Shown here piece after piece: positions 8,301-16,073 of a stretch of DNA of 33,668 nucleotides (its first letter is position 1; each line of letters opens with the position of its first letter). The stretch is taken from positions 1 to 33,668 of the forward strand of contig JAUMXK010000018.1 of NCBI GenBank assembly GCA_030535295.1, given 5' to 3'. The position numbers and the translations under genes are program-made. This DNA is from Eubacteriales bacterium. Its GTDB lineage: Bacteria; Bacillota; Clostridia; Lachnospirales; Vallitaleaceae. The notes below the pieces were generated by a model that made no database searches, had not been told where the DNA came from, and saw only the letters and a list, made by a program, of their open reading frames with translations.

Positions 8301-11300
8301 TTTCCGTGCCTTTGAAAATTTCCGATCCCCATGGGCTCAACTCCGGCTTATCTCCATTCTCGGCAAAGTCATATTTCTTTTTATTATTACTATTGTCACC
8401 ATCTCGAAAACGGTCAACCATAATTTGATAGAAAATGCTTTCTTTGCTCCAGTTCGAAGTTTGATAGCCCGGTACTATCGAAAATCCGTTTGCACCTTTG
8501 GAATTTCGCACACCTCTGCCATCTTCGCCTTTTCCGGCACTTATCCAGGCTTCTTTTTCCTGACCCGGCAGCTTGTGATTCATTGCCTTGAAGTGATAAT
8601 ATTTTTTCTTATCACTTGCAGGAATCTTGGCTTCATAAAAAGTCACTTCATTCTTATCATAGCCCCTTTGTTCATAAAAAAGATCTGCTACTTCGGTCAT
8701 AGATAGAATCTTCGCTTCAGACTCACCCTCTACATAGTAATGAACTTCTGCCCCCGTTAATTCTCCGGCTTTTGCTCTCAGACGTACCGTTACTTCCTCC
8801 GAAACACTCGGTTCCAGGGGCTCCATATAATCCGTACTTTGGTCTGCAAAAAGATAGTGCCAATGGATATCCGCTTTTGGCTTTTCCTTATCATTGTACA
8901 AAATCATCAAGCTGTTTTGAGCAATTTTAAAATTATAATTGCCATTTTCTCTACGCACTGTTCTGCGACTGCTTTCCTCTAAGTCGAGATAAACTCCTTT
9001 GTCATCGGCAACTACCTTCCACTCATCATGGTCGCCGGGTAACCAGGTAATTTCTCTTTGCTCATTGGAAACATTGTAGAGAACGACAATATTCTCCCAT
9101 TCCTCTTCTTTCGGATTGTTCTTTAAATACTGATAAATCATATCGTTTTTAAAATTCAATTTTCCTACTTCTTGATGGTTACGGATTGCCTCTTTGGTAT
9201 TTAAGCGAAACAGACTTTGGGACTTTCGAATTTGAATTAAGCCCCTATAATAATCAAATACTTCTTCAAATTCGACTTTATCTCGCCAATCATAGTCATT
9301 AATCACGTCATTGCTGCGATAACTGTTGTGGTCACCTTGTTTGGTTCTGAGGATTTCACTTCCACCTTGGAAAAAAGGAATTCCTTGAGATAACAGCACA
9401 AAGGCATTTCCTAAAAGGGCCTTATCTACTCTCCAATCATCCAAGGCATTTTGCGGAATATTTTCCCGAAATCTTCCGTCAGCAGTACCGCTTTCGGATT
9501 TTTCCACTTGATCCCAAATCGCATAATTGTCATGAGCTTCGACATAGTTGATAATGTATTCCGGGTCGGAGGCATCGACTGCATTAAGGCCATCCTGCAC
9601 CCGGTTTACATTACTGTATATTCCGGTAATATAGCCTTTGGACGGATTATTATTGCCTCTCAATGCATCCCGATAGGTATCATTGAAGAAACCGATATTT
9701 TTATCTTTTTTGGTTTGTTTTTCTTCCGGCAATGGTGAACCTAAGGCCATCCAAGGCTCGCCATAGACAATGATATTTTGATTTTTGGAGTCCATCCCTT
9801 CTTTGACCAGTTTCATCGTATCGGCATCCAAAATAGCCATTAAATCAAAACGCAAGCCATCAATTTTGTAATTATCTACCCAGTGATTGCAAGAATCCAG
9901 AATAAACTTTCTGACCATCGGCCTTTCCGAGGCCAAAGCATTTCCTACACCGGATTCATTCGAATATACACCATTTGGAAAACTTCTGAAATAATAGCCT
10001 TCTACAATATTATTCATATTTTCCATATCATACATGTGGTTATAAACCACATCATTGACCACCCGAATACCTGCCTGATGGAGTCCCATCACCATTTGGC
10101 GGTATTCTTTGATTCTTGTTTTCGGATTTTCCGGCTCCATGGAATAACTGCCGTCCGGTGCATTGTAGTTCTTCGGATCATATCCCCAGTTTCTTTGATT
10201 TGCCTTTTCATTGGCAGAAGTACTGTCATAAGGAGCCGGTGCACTTTCATCAATGGTAGCAAAATCATAAGTTGGCAATAAATGCACATGGGTAACTCCC
10301 AGCTCAACCAAATGGTCAAGCCCTGTTTTTACTTTTTTTCCGGAAACCGAATCTTGATAAAAAGTTCCTTTTTCAATTATGCCTAAATATTTTCCGGCTT
10401 TCGCCTGCGGGCCTCCCCACTGACTATTGATAGTGAAATCCCGCACATGCATCTCGTATAAAATACTGTCTTCTATCTTGGCAAGCGTCGGCTTTTGATC
10501 CGCTGCAAAACCATCCGGCATAGTCTCCGGACTATTGATATCAACAAGTGCTCCCATCTTACCATTGACACCCACCGCTACCGCATAAGGATCTACGGCA
10601 TATTTTTGTTCTTCTCCAAAGGTCAGACGATACAGATAAAATTTATCGGTGTATTGCTTATCCAAAGTAATACTATAAATACCGGAAGTACCGTCATACA
10701 TCATATCAAAACTGTGGTCAGGTTGTTTCTTTTCCTCTTCAAATCCGACATTGGTATAGGTATCATATAAAAGCACTTCTACTTTTTTGGCAGTCGGTGC
10801 CCACAATTTCAGGTTGATTCCCTGAGGAGTATGTGTCACACCCATATCATCGCCCAAATACTGATATTGGTCTAAAATATGACGTTTGACGATATTTTTC
10901 TTAGTTTTTCCATCTTTTCTGACAATTTTCATCACATTTCGGATATCAAAATCCTGATTCCAAATACTGCTGATATCAAATTGTAATTCCATATTATTTT
11001 TTTGCGGACTAAAAATACCTTTGCTGACACCGTCCACAAAAATTTCATACTCTTCCGTCAAATTGCCATAGCCATCTTTCAAGGCGGCTTTTACGGTGTT
11101 CTGCTCATCCATTACCACGGCTTCCAGAATATTGTCATATTCCTCTCCCGTTTCGGTTGGGAAAAAGGAATTTTCGGCATCCTTTCCTTCCGCATTAAAC
11201 CAAATATCCTGATTCTCTTTTTTCGCATAAATCTTATATTGATATTTTTTGTACCAATGCACCAACTTACTATATGGAATTGTCACTGTCAATTCCTCGG

Positions 11301-12321
11301 TACCGGAGATATCAGTGCTTGCTCGAGTTGCTTTGAAATCATGCAACGCTGCCAAATTCTTTTTATCCCAGTTGTTGCTTTGTGTCATAACATAGACTTC
11401 CGAAAGTCCGTCTGCACGAATAACAAATTCCACCTGACTTTCCCTATCATCCGTAGCAGGATGAAACACGGTTCTTACACTACGAACGGGATTTACACCG
11501 GGATTATCCGGTTCCGTGTTGCCTTGTGGTGCTCCTGTTCTTTCCGGTAGTAACGAGTTGCCGGTATTTTCTTTTCCTTCATGATTAATCCAAATATAAT
11601 TATCATTTCCTTCGTATTTCAAAATAATCTTATATTCAGATTCTTTTCCTGCTTGAATTAAATCTTTGTAGTCTACTGTCAGTGACATTGTTTGTACTTT
11701 ATGATCGTCTGCCGCATCCCTGGTAAACTTAAATTTTTCTTCGATATTATCCGTTGACCAGCCGGCTCCATGGCTTCTGATATAGCCATGCAATGCACCG
11801 TTCGCTTTGACTGTAAAGGTCACTCTGTCTTCTTGGCCATTTTGCGAAGGGTGATACTCTGTCTTGACCGCACGAATGTGATTCAGATTTTCATTGTTGC
11901 CATCTTGTCCGTTGGCAGACATCCAACTTTGACTCGAATTATCATAATACACCTTCGCTTTGTAACCGGTTCCTTTTTTTTCAATGGTATCTGCTGATAC
12001 CGTTAGGACCATTTCTCCGGTTCTACTGTGGTCATTTTCATCTCGAACCAATTTATAAGTTTCAGAATCCAGCCAATTGTTGAATTCACCCATAATATAA
12101 CCATGGGTTGCCCCATCCGCCTTCACACGGAACTCATAAGCATTCCTGTCTATGTCAAAAGCAGCATGGATATACCTTTCCGCAGCCATAATCGGTACGG
12201 ATGATAAAGGTGTAAACACACCTACTATCATTACAATACACAGCAAAATCGCCATATTTTTTTGAAAACATTGTTTGCTCTTTTTTTGAGCCAGGTCTTT
12301 AGTAAAAAATTGTTTGTTCAT
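5326..12321 (-). CDS. SLH-anchored bifunctional amylopullulanase (two GH13 domains)
   Basis: A 2331-aa secreted enzyme predicted to cut alpha-1,6 and alpha-1,4 bonds in starch, glycogen or pullulan. Order: signal peptide (1-46); three similar beta-modules (about 50-148, 150-262, 280-392), probably starch-binding; a linker region; a CBM48-like domain (about 490-600); and a type I pullulanase GH13 domain (about 615-1060) with 'DVVYNH', nucleophile Asp826 ('GLRFDLMA'), acid Glu855 ('YGEPW') and His930-Asp931. The pullulanase signature reads RNWGYDP (710-716), not YNWGYDP. A second, neopullulanase/amylase-like GH13 domain (about 1290-1720) has 'DGAFNH', Asp1505 ('GWRLDAAE'), Glu1554 ('GEYWG') and His1633-Asp1634. 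Then come a possible FnIII-like stretch (about 1840-1912), a Pro-Gln linker (1942-1951), an unknown domain (about 1970-2145) and three SLH repeats (about 2152-2324). GGGGG precedes the ATG. Its product would stay on the cell surface. Confidence 0.95.
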   Translation of the reverse strand: MNKQFFTKDLAQKKSKQCFQKNMAILLCIVMIVGVFTPLSSVPIMAAERYIHAAFDIDRNAYEFRVKADGATHGYIMGEFNNWLDSETYKLVRDENDHSRTGEMVLTVSADTIEKKGTGYKAKVYYDNSSQSWMSANGQDGNNENLNHIRAVKTEYHPSQNGQEDRVTFTVKANGALHGYIRSHGAGWSTDNIEEKFKFTRDAADDHKVQTMSLTVDYKDLIQAGKESEYKIILKYEGNDNYIWINHEGKENTGNSLLPERTGAPQGNTEPDNPGVNPVRSVRTVFHPATDDRESQVEFVIRADGLSEVYVMTQSNNWDKKNLAALHDFKATRASTDISGTEELTVTIPYSKLVHWYKKYQYKIYAKKENQDIWFNAEGKDAENSFFPTETGEEYDNILEAVVMDEQNTVKAALKDGYGNLTEEYEIFVDGVSKGIFSPQKNNMELQFDISSIWNQDFDIRNVMKIVRKDGKTKKNIVKRHILDQYQYLGDDMGVTHTPQGINLKLWAPTAKKVEVLLYDTYTNVGFEEEKKQPDHSFDMMYDGTSGIYSITLDKQYTDKFYLYRLTFGEEQKYAVDPYAVAVGVNGKMGALVDINSPETMPDGFAADQKPTLAKIEDSILYEMHVRDFTINSQWGGPQAKAGKYLGIIEKGTFYQDSVSGKKVKTGLDHLVELGVTHVHLLPTYDFATIDESAPAPYDSTSANEKANQRNWGYDPKNYNAPDGSYSMEPENPKTRIKEYRQMVMGLHQAGIRVVNDVVYNHMYDMENMNNIVEGYYFRSFPNGVYSNESGVGNALASERPMVRKFILDSCNHWVDNYKIDGLRFDLMAILDADTMKLVKEGMDSKNQNIIVYGEPWMALGSPLPEEKQTKKDKNIGFFNDTYRDALRGNNNPSKGYITGIYSNVNRVQDGLNAVDASDPEYIINYVEAHDNYAIWDQVEKSESGTADGRFRENIPQNALDDWRVDKALLGNAFVLLSQGIPFFQGGSEILRTKQGDHNSYRSNDVINDYDWRDKVEFEEVFDYYRGLIQIRKSQSLFRLNTKEAIRNHQEVGKLNFKNDMIYQYLKNNPKEEEWENIVVLYNVSNEQREITWLPGDHDEWKVVADDKGVYLDLEESSRRTVRRENGNYNFKIAQNSLMILYNDKEKPKADIHWHYLFADQSTDYMEPLEPSVSEEVTVRLRAKAGELTGAEVHYYVEGESEAKILSMTEVADLFYEQRGYDKNEVTFYEAKIPASDKKKYYHFKAMNHKLPGQEKEAWISAGKGEDGRGVRNSKGANGFSIVPGYQTSNWSKESIFYQIMVDRFRDGDNSNNKKKYDFAENGDKPELSPWGSEIFKGTESDGIWNNQFFGGDLIGVKEAIPYLKNTLGVDALYFMPIFQSDSDHKYDNSTYELVDDTFGGNKGLADLGQALKSSNMHYILDGAFNHSSSSGQLFKEHRDFFFKGVYYDDNGKQYDHFPWHQKYFNFAKLDYSKDATKDYIYRGEKAIAKRYLTAPYFAGGWRLDAAEDVSEIARDYKVNEQTDTAQMASNLKIWQEFKSEIHKVNPNSFILGEYWGNENHWYYGNAWDGKMNYGGFYLPYIENRSDNQWLGNQSLDNKGNMSVAGIIRFAKDYNANFPYSTILNSTNSLSTHDKPRFSNVDYVGKNNAGMMKLAQALQMTMPGIPMIYYGDEIGSHGKGNGADPYNRQSFDWNDDNWNYEMLNHYRKLIDVRKKHKDAFVYGALEELTANYDEKYVVFARYAKNDRAIIVLNNNGANNSRRITLEDVSRLGLKDGDSLVDVLSGNKAVVQDGALDIISKDMSAACFVPENGTVLLDDLNGADYDVNQILTSESDTRGSLAAPTEVTYEKQANGNLLLSYQLPLEEEVKGALIRVLSTDESREIKKIEQAKDKLSLILERVPAEYKIVVKTVAKKEVEETESILREKKDSDYVTATEKVVVPQPQPQPQPQSPGSSNSSENTEKIEPQTSNMPKVVIEQKEDKKYARVLLVDKKNEKTSVLLSEKDTAQLLSQGISSLEVKSETMESVIPKALLTELTSQTTEIALEKFSKEKEAIKEGVEPVSDWLMLSLKKKDSRQELMTDKALQIAIPYAIKQAEKQGNKKLAAFFIDENGVVKEIAHSVYDEKHQKMRFIAKPNVKVSLGYKEVEESFQDISGHYAKEAIDFVTSKGIMNGISKEKFSADGSMNRAMLITILGRLSQVNAQNYSNIVFKDVSENSYYAPYVAWGYENGLIKGVSDKEYAPESKLTREQVATILARYIQARNLELSIQAKEEFLDSHSFSDYAKESIAILQETGILQGADGSFRPQALIKRGEMSLILKRLIEYSLQR

Positions 12322-12333
12322 AGTACCCCCGTT

Positions 12334-12351
12334 TTTGCGTTTTTACGCAAA
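12334..12351 (-). promoter_or_regulatory. Palindrome in amylopullulanase leader
   Basis: The minus strand reads TTTGCGTAAAAACGCAAA: a perfect 7-bp inverted repeat around AAAA. It lies about 15-33 nt downstream of the predicted transcription start and just before the GGGGG ribosome site. It could be an operator for a maltodextrin- or glucose-responsive repressor, or an mRNA hairpin controlling translation. The palindrome is seen; both roles are inferred. Confidence 0.5.
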
Positions 12352-12372
12352 TGTTATTTTTTCACGAAGTCC

Positions 12373-12401
12373 AATATAACATTTTCATATTGTTTTGTCA
12401 A
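12373..12401 (-). promoter_or_regulatory. Sigma-A-type promoter of the amylopullulanase gene
   Basis: On the minus strand, TTGACA (12401-12396) and TATATT (12378-12373) are separated by exactly 17 bp, close to consensus. The predicted start is near 12366, giving a leader of about 45 nt that includes the palindrome at 12334-12351. Confidence 0.82.
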
Positions 12402-12977
12402 TTTATATGTCTTTTTTATCAAAAAAATTATTCTGCGACTCTTTTGTTGTTAGAATCAAACAAAAAGCAAATAATTTCCTTTTATAATCTGTAAATTTTG
12501 CAAGAGAAACAGAAAAAAGAAAATATTTCCTTTCAATGTTCGAATAGAGAAATCATTTTTACTTTTGTAAGAAAAATTAATCATGCAATGCCCTCCTCCG
12601 ACTCTATTTTATTTTGACAAAACTAATATCGTAAAAAGCCCTTGTGCCTTTCTCATAAAACTTAGACATAAATGCCAATGTAAAATTCGACTTTAGTTTT
12701 TATTATTTGATATATCGTTCAATATTTTTATATTTATTTCCTTTTTTTCTACCTTCTCCCAATGGAAAAAGGTAAAATAATCAGATATAATGTCATAGTA
12801 ACTAAGTGACAGGTCAAAAAAAACATTTTTTTTGTCACGACTGTGAAATACAGTATATCTTTCATACAGGGAAATCCGAAATACGACTTGCCGGCAAATA
12901 TCCGTAGATTGAGCATTTTCGCATATGATTTTTTCTTCATAAATGTATGAAAGAACACAACGCAATATTTATAATAC
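12402..12977. other. Gene-poor AT-rich intergenic region
   Basis: Nearly 600 bp between the amylopullulanase promoter and the repeat cluster with no supported coding region. A minus-strand reading frame of 90 codons (12693-12965) starts at TTG with no ribosome site and resembles no known protein. The stretch 12806-12838 has GTGAC, A8-CA-T8 and GTCAC, which can form an AT-rich hairpin. A possible plus-strand promoter lies at 12763-12791. An untranslated RNA cannot be excluded. Confidence 0.55.
12763..12791 (+). promoter_or_regulatory. Candidate plus-strand promoter upstream of the repeat cluster and MATE gene
   Basis: TGGAAA (12763-12768), 17 bp, then a perfect TATAAT (12786-12791). This is the best plus-strand promoter match I see before the MATE gene. 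It would give a leader of about 450 nt running through the repeat cluster. Confidence 0.35.
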
Positions 12978-13036
12978 AACTTTCCCACCCATTTAACGTG
13001 CCTAAAAAAGACTGTTCCAAGGAACGTGGGAAAGTT
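12978..13036 (-). repeat. Structured repeat, copy A (11-bp terminal inverted repeats)
   Basis: A 59-bp unit bounded by AACTTTCCCAC (12978-12988) and its exact reverse complement GTGGGAAAGTT (13026-13036). Inside, GTTCCAAGGAAC forms a second hairpin. Positions 12982-13046 are repeated without a mismatch at 13142-13206. Given strand minus because the unit at 30292-30359 reads the same way on the plus strand. No coding capacity and no transposase nearby, so it behaves like a small non-autonomous or REP-like element. Confidence 0.85.
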
Positions 13037-13044
13037 AAGTTTAT

Positions 13045-13141
13045 AACTCAACTTTCCCACAGTCTTTTTTGGCCCTATCCCGCTCTGGAGAGCGGGCACA
13101 TGGGTTACACTTTCGCAACTTGCTTCGCAAGATTGCTTTCG
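13045..13141 (+). repeat. Variant repeat unit with extra hairpins, between copies A and B
   Basis: It begins with AACTCAACTTTCCCAC then AGTCTTTTTT (13045-13070). This matches the start of the 30.3-kb copy except that the 12-bp GTTCTCTGGAAC hairpin is precisely missing. The rest differs: CCCGCTCTGGAGAGCGGG (13079-13096) is a perfect GC-rich hairpin, and 13115-13136 forms a second one around CTTGCTTCGCAAG. Orientation is opposite to the flanking copies A and B. Confidence 0.7.
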
Positions 13142-13206
13142 TTCCCACCCATTTAACGTGCCTAAAAAAGACTGTTCCAAGGAACGTGGGAAAGTTAAGT
13201 TTATAA
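13142..13206 (-). repeat. Structured repeat, copy B
   Basis: Identical over 65 bp to 12982-13046, a direct repeat with 160-bp offset. Its outermost left arm has diverged (TTCGTTCCCAC instead of AACTTTCCCAC). It ends about 40 bp before the MATE gene start, so it lies in that gene's promoter or leader. A GTG inside it (13158) is in frame with the MATE gene and can mislead start calling. Confidence 0.85.
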
Positions 13207-13247
13207 ATAAAAGAAAGGTTATTTTTACATTTGTAATAGGTGTCATC

Positions 13248-14558
13248 ATGATTACCAAGAAATTTTTTAAAAACGTAATTCCATCTATGTTGGCTTTTGC
13301 CTTTTCGGGAATCTACGTAATTATTGACGGTATCTTTGTCGGCCAAAGTACCGGCGATATCGGGCTTGCTGCTGTCAATATCAACTACCCCATTGCCGCT
13401 TTGATTCAAGCTCTCGGAACCGGTATCGGTATGGCAGGAGGAATTTGGATTTCTATAAAGCGTGGAAAAAAGGATTCCAATGAAGAGCCTGTCTATCTAG
13501 GAAACTCTTTGTTTCTACTTTTTAGCAGCTCGATATTATTGATGATTCTTCTCCTTCTATGCTACCCTCATATTTTAGTATTATTGGGGGCAAACGGAGA
13601 GTTATTGGCTCCTTCGGAAGCATATTTGAAAATCATTATTTACGGAACCGTTTTTCAAGCACTTGCTACCGGTTTTATCCCACTTGTCAGAAACTATAAC
13701 GGAGCAGTTAAAGCCATGATTGCCATGATTTTGGGATTAATTACCAATACTGTACTGGACTATGTCTTTATCATAGTGTTTCCTTGGGGAACTGCCGGTG
13801 CTGCTGCTGCAACCGTACTGGGGCAAGCGGTTACATTCCTTTTTCTTTGTCCTTTTTTTGTTTCCAAACGTTTGCTGTCATGGAAAGATTTAAAGCCGAA
13901 ATATACAATTATCAAACAAATCTTACCTGTCGCACGCTCCCCATTTGGCATGACATTAATTCCCAATTTGATTGTTGTGATTTTAAATAAAAGCAGTATT
14001 TATCATGGTGGAGTAACGGCTGTTTCCACTTATGCAATTATCAGCTATGTTGTATATATTGTCCAGCTTTTTTTACAGGGTGTCGGAGATGGCTCACAGC
14101 CATTGGTCAGTCGTTATTATGGAGCGGATAACCATGAAGCCCTGAAGAAAATACGATTTTTAAGTTATTCTATGTCCTTTTTCGTCGGACTTATCTCATC
14201 TGTGGTTCTTTATTTCAGCCGCAGCCAAATTCCTTATTTATTCGGCTCCTCTCCATCGGTAGCAAGGCTCTACGAAACATCCATTCTCTACTTTTTAGCC
14301 GGAATCCTATTTGTTTCGATTTTGAGAGTATGTATTTCTTACTTATATGCAATTAACCAAAGCTTTTCCGCCTCGCTTTTAATATACGGGGAACCGATAA
14401 TATTACTGATTATGCTCCTACTCGTTTTTCCACCGTTTCTGGGCTTGGATGGCGTCTGGCTATCCGTTCCCACATCGGAGCTGGTAATGATGGTGGTGTC
14501 GCTGTTTTTGGTGAAACGAGCGGAAAGGAAAACGTCACATAGTGGATTCCATAAATAA
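13248..14558 (+). CDS. MATE-family efflux transporter
   Basis: A 436-aa polytopic membrane protein of the multidrug and toxic compound extrusion family, which uses Na+ or H+ gradients to export organic compounds. The N-terminus 'FSGIYVIIDGIFVGQSTGD' and the following 'GLAAVNINYPI' are typical of the first MATE helices. About twelve hydrophobic segments are spread over the length, with the halves related as usual for this family. The start chosen is ATG 13248 after AGGTG at 13238-13242. An in-frame GTG at 13158 would add 30 Lys/Arg-rich residues, most of them encoded by repeat copy B, and looks spurious. It is monocistronic and ends at a bidirectional terminator. The substrate cannot be read from the sequence. 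Confidence 0.92.
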   Translation: MITKKFFKNVIPSMLAFAFSGIYVIIDGIFVGQSTGDIGLAAVNINYPIAALIQALGTGIGMAGGIWISIKRGKKDSNEEPVYLGNSLFLLFSSSILLMILLLLCYPHILVLLGANGELLAPSEAYLKIIIYGTVFQALATGFIPLVRNYNGAVKAMIAMILGLITNTVLDYVFIIVFPWGTAGAAAATVLGQAVTFLFLCPFFVSKRLLSWKDLKPKYTIIKQILPVARSPFGMTLIPNLIVVILNKSSIYHGGVTAVSTYAIISYVVYIVQLFLQGVGDGSQPLVSRYYGADNHEALKKIRFLSYSMSFFVGLISSVVLYFSRSQIPYLFGSSPSVARLYETSILYFLAGILFVSILRVCISYLYAINQSFSASLLIYGEPIILLIMLLLVFPPFLGLDGVWLSVPTSELVMMVVSLFLVKRAERKTSHSGFHK

Positions 14559-14561
14559 AGG

Positions 14562-14597
14562 AAAAGGAAAGCCAGTGTCCCAACCGGCTTTCCTTTT
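14562..14597. terminator. Bidirectional intrinsic terminator
   Basis: Arms AAAAGGAAAGCC (14562-14573) and GGCTTTCCTTTT (14586-14597) form a 12-bp stem with a 12-nt loop. T-rich tails are available in both directions. It serves the convergent MATE gene and the murP-like gene. Confidence 0.88.
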
Positions 14598-14628
14598 ATT
14601 GATTCATTTTCTTTTATACTACAATATA

Positions 14629-16050
14629 TTATACATTCTGCACATCTGAATCTTTAATCACAAAGTAAGTAATCAAAAAGCCAAAGATGTAGGAAATCAC
14701 AAGACCGATAACATAGTTTAGCATGCTTTCCGGTTTCATTACTGCGGTCGCAACCAATCCGGATGGCCCCCAGGAACCGGCCATAACGCCACTAAGCATA
14801 ACATAAGCACCACCAAAGCCTGCACCTAAACCTGCTGTAAAGAACGGCTTAAACATCGGCAAGGTAACACCGTAAATCAATGGCTCACCCACACCCAAAA
14901 ATCCCGCCGGTAATGCACCGGTAATCACCTTTTGCAGTCTCTTGTTTCCTAATTTTCTTGCTTTTAAATAAATGGCAATGGCTGCACCGACTTGACCTGC
15001 TCCTGCCATAGCCAGTACAGGGAATAAGGATACTCCGCCCATTTGCTCTAACTGCACAGCATAAATCGGAATTAATCCATGGTGTAAACCCAGTAACACC
15101 ATCGGTAAGAAAACCGCTGCCAATACATAACCGCTGATAATGCTAACAACAGGATTGGTCGAATTAATAATCAAGCTTAACACAGATACCAAGCCATCCG
15201 ACAAGAAACCAGCCAAAGGCATAACCGCAAATACATAGATAAGTCCGGTAATTAAAAGTGCCAACACCGGAGTTAAAATCAAGTCAAGTACATCCGGCAT
15301 CTTTTTACGAAGCCATTTTTCTACTTTCGATAATAGCCATACACCGATAATGACACCGATGATACCGCCTTTACCGGTAGTTAGGATAGAATTCAAAGGT
15401 ACTTCTTCATCAAAAAGTCCCATCATTTTGGAAAGAGCCGGAATATTGGCACCAATGGTAATTGCACCAATCATACCGCCAAGTCCTTCGGTTGCACCGA
15501 ACTGTTTTGCGGCATTGATACCGGTAAAAATAACAAGATATGGCAGGAATGCACCGCTAATTAAGGTAAAGAATAAGCGAACCGCTTCCAGAGTTTGATT
15601 GCCGTCTTTGTTTAAAGTTCCGATTAATGTACCAAGGCCATGAAACAAACCTGCAGCAATAATGGCCGGAATCAAAGGAATAAAAATATTGGCAATCGTT
15701 GTAATTGCTTTACGAAATCCTCCGGTTTTTTGCGCTTGTTTCACAGCATCTTTATTTGCTTGCCAGTTTTCTGTCACATCCGTTACTTCTGCATCTCGCT
15801 TTAAAGAGAAACTTTCCGCTGCTTCGTCGGTTACTTTTTTCGCTTTTCCCGGTCCCAGAACGACTTGATAGTAATTCCCTTCCGATACCACGCCGAGGAC
15901 TCCATCCAGTTTTTTCATTTGGTCTAGAGTTACTCTTGAGCTGTCTTTTACCGTTACTCTCATTCGTGTCATGCAATTGGTTATAGAAGCAATATTATTT
16001 GCTCCACCCACAAGTTCCACGATTTGTACCGCTAAATCTTTGTTACTCAT
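14629..16050 (-). CDS. murP: PTS EIIBC component, N-acetylmuramic acid-specific (MurP-like)
   Basis: A 473-aa sugar permease predicted to import and phosphorylate MurNAc to MurNAc-6-phosphate. The N-terminal EIIB domain (about 1-85) carries the phospho-Cys26 in 'ITNCMTRMRV'. After a linker, the membrane EIIC domain (about 105-470) has about ten hydrophobic segments, with 'GVGEPLIYGVTLP' as a conserved sugar-site loop. Length and B-C order match E. coli MurP (474 aa). There is no fused EIIA, so it must borrow a glucose-type EIIA from elsewhere, as MurP does. It lies 23 bp after murQ, with AAGGAGG upstream of the ATG. The assignment to MurNAc rests mainly on linkage to murQ; other glucose/sucrose-class sugars remain possible. 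Confidence 0.88.
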   Translation of the reverse strand: MSNKDLAVQIVELVGGANNIASITNCMTRMRVTVKDSSRVTLDQMKKLDGVLGVVSEGNYYQVVLGPGKAKKVTDEAAESFSLKRDAEVTDVTENWQANKDAVKQAQKTGGFRKAITTIANIFIPLIPAIIAAGLFHGLGTLIGTLNKDGNQTLEAVRLFFTLISGAFLPYLVIFTGINAAKQFGATEGLGGMIGAITIGANIPALSKMMGLFDEEVPLNSILTTGKGGIIGVIIGVWLLSKVEKWLRKKMPDVLDLILTPVLALLITGLIYVFAVMPLAGFLSDGLVSVLSLIINSTNPVVSIISGYVLAAVFLPMVLLGLHHGLIPIYAVQLEQMGGVSLFPVLAMAGAGQVGAAIAIYLKARKLGNKRLQKVITGALPAGFLGVGEPLIYGVTLPMFKPFFTAGLGAGFGGAYVMLSGVMAGSWGPSGLVATAVMKPESMLNYVIGLVISYIFGFLITYFVIKDSDVQNV

Positions 16051-16073
16051 ACTTTTTCCTCCTTTAAGCTTAT

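Noticed and set aside
12693..12965. Minus-strand 90-codon frame in the gene-poor region
   Set aside because: TTG start without ribosome site, no domain and no repeat in sequence of neighbours; treated as chance.
12982..13206. Direct repeat as a CRISPR array
   Set aside because: Only two exact 65-bp copies, with a spacer that is itself a repeat variant, and no cas genes.
13158..13247. Extended MATE N-terminus from an in-frame GTG
   Set aside because: Most of the added residues are encoded by repeat copy B. The ATG at 13248 gives the usual MATE N-terminus and has AGGTG upstream.
12749..13409. Overlapping minus-strand reading frames of 122-169 codons across the repeat cluster
   Set aside because: They translate the structured repeats (the same peptide appears more than once), lack ribosome sites and run into the MATE gene on the opposite strand.
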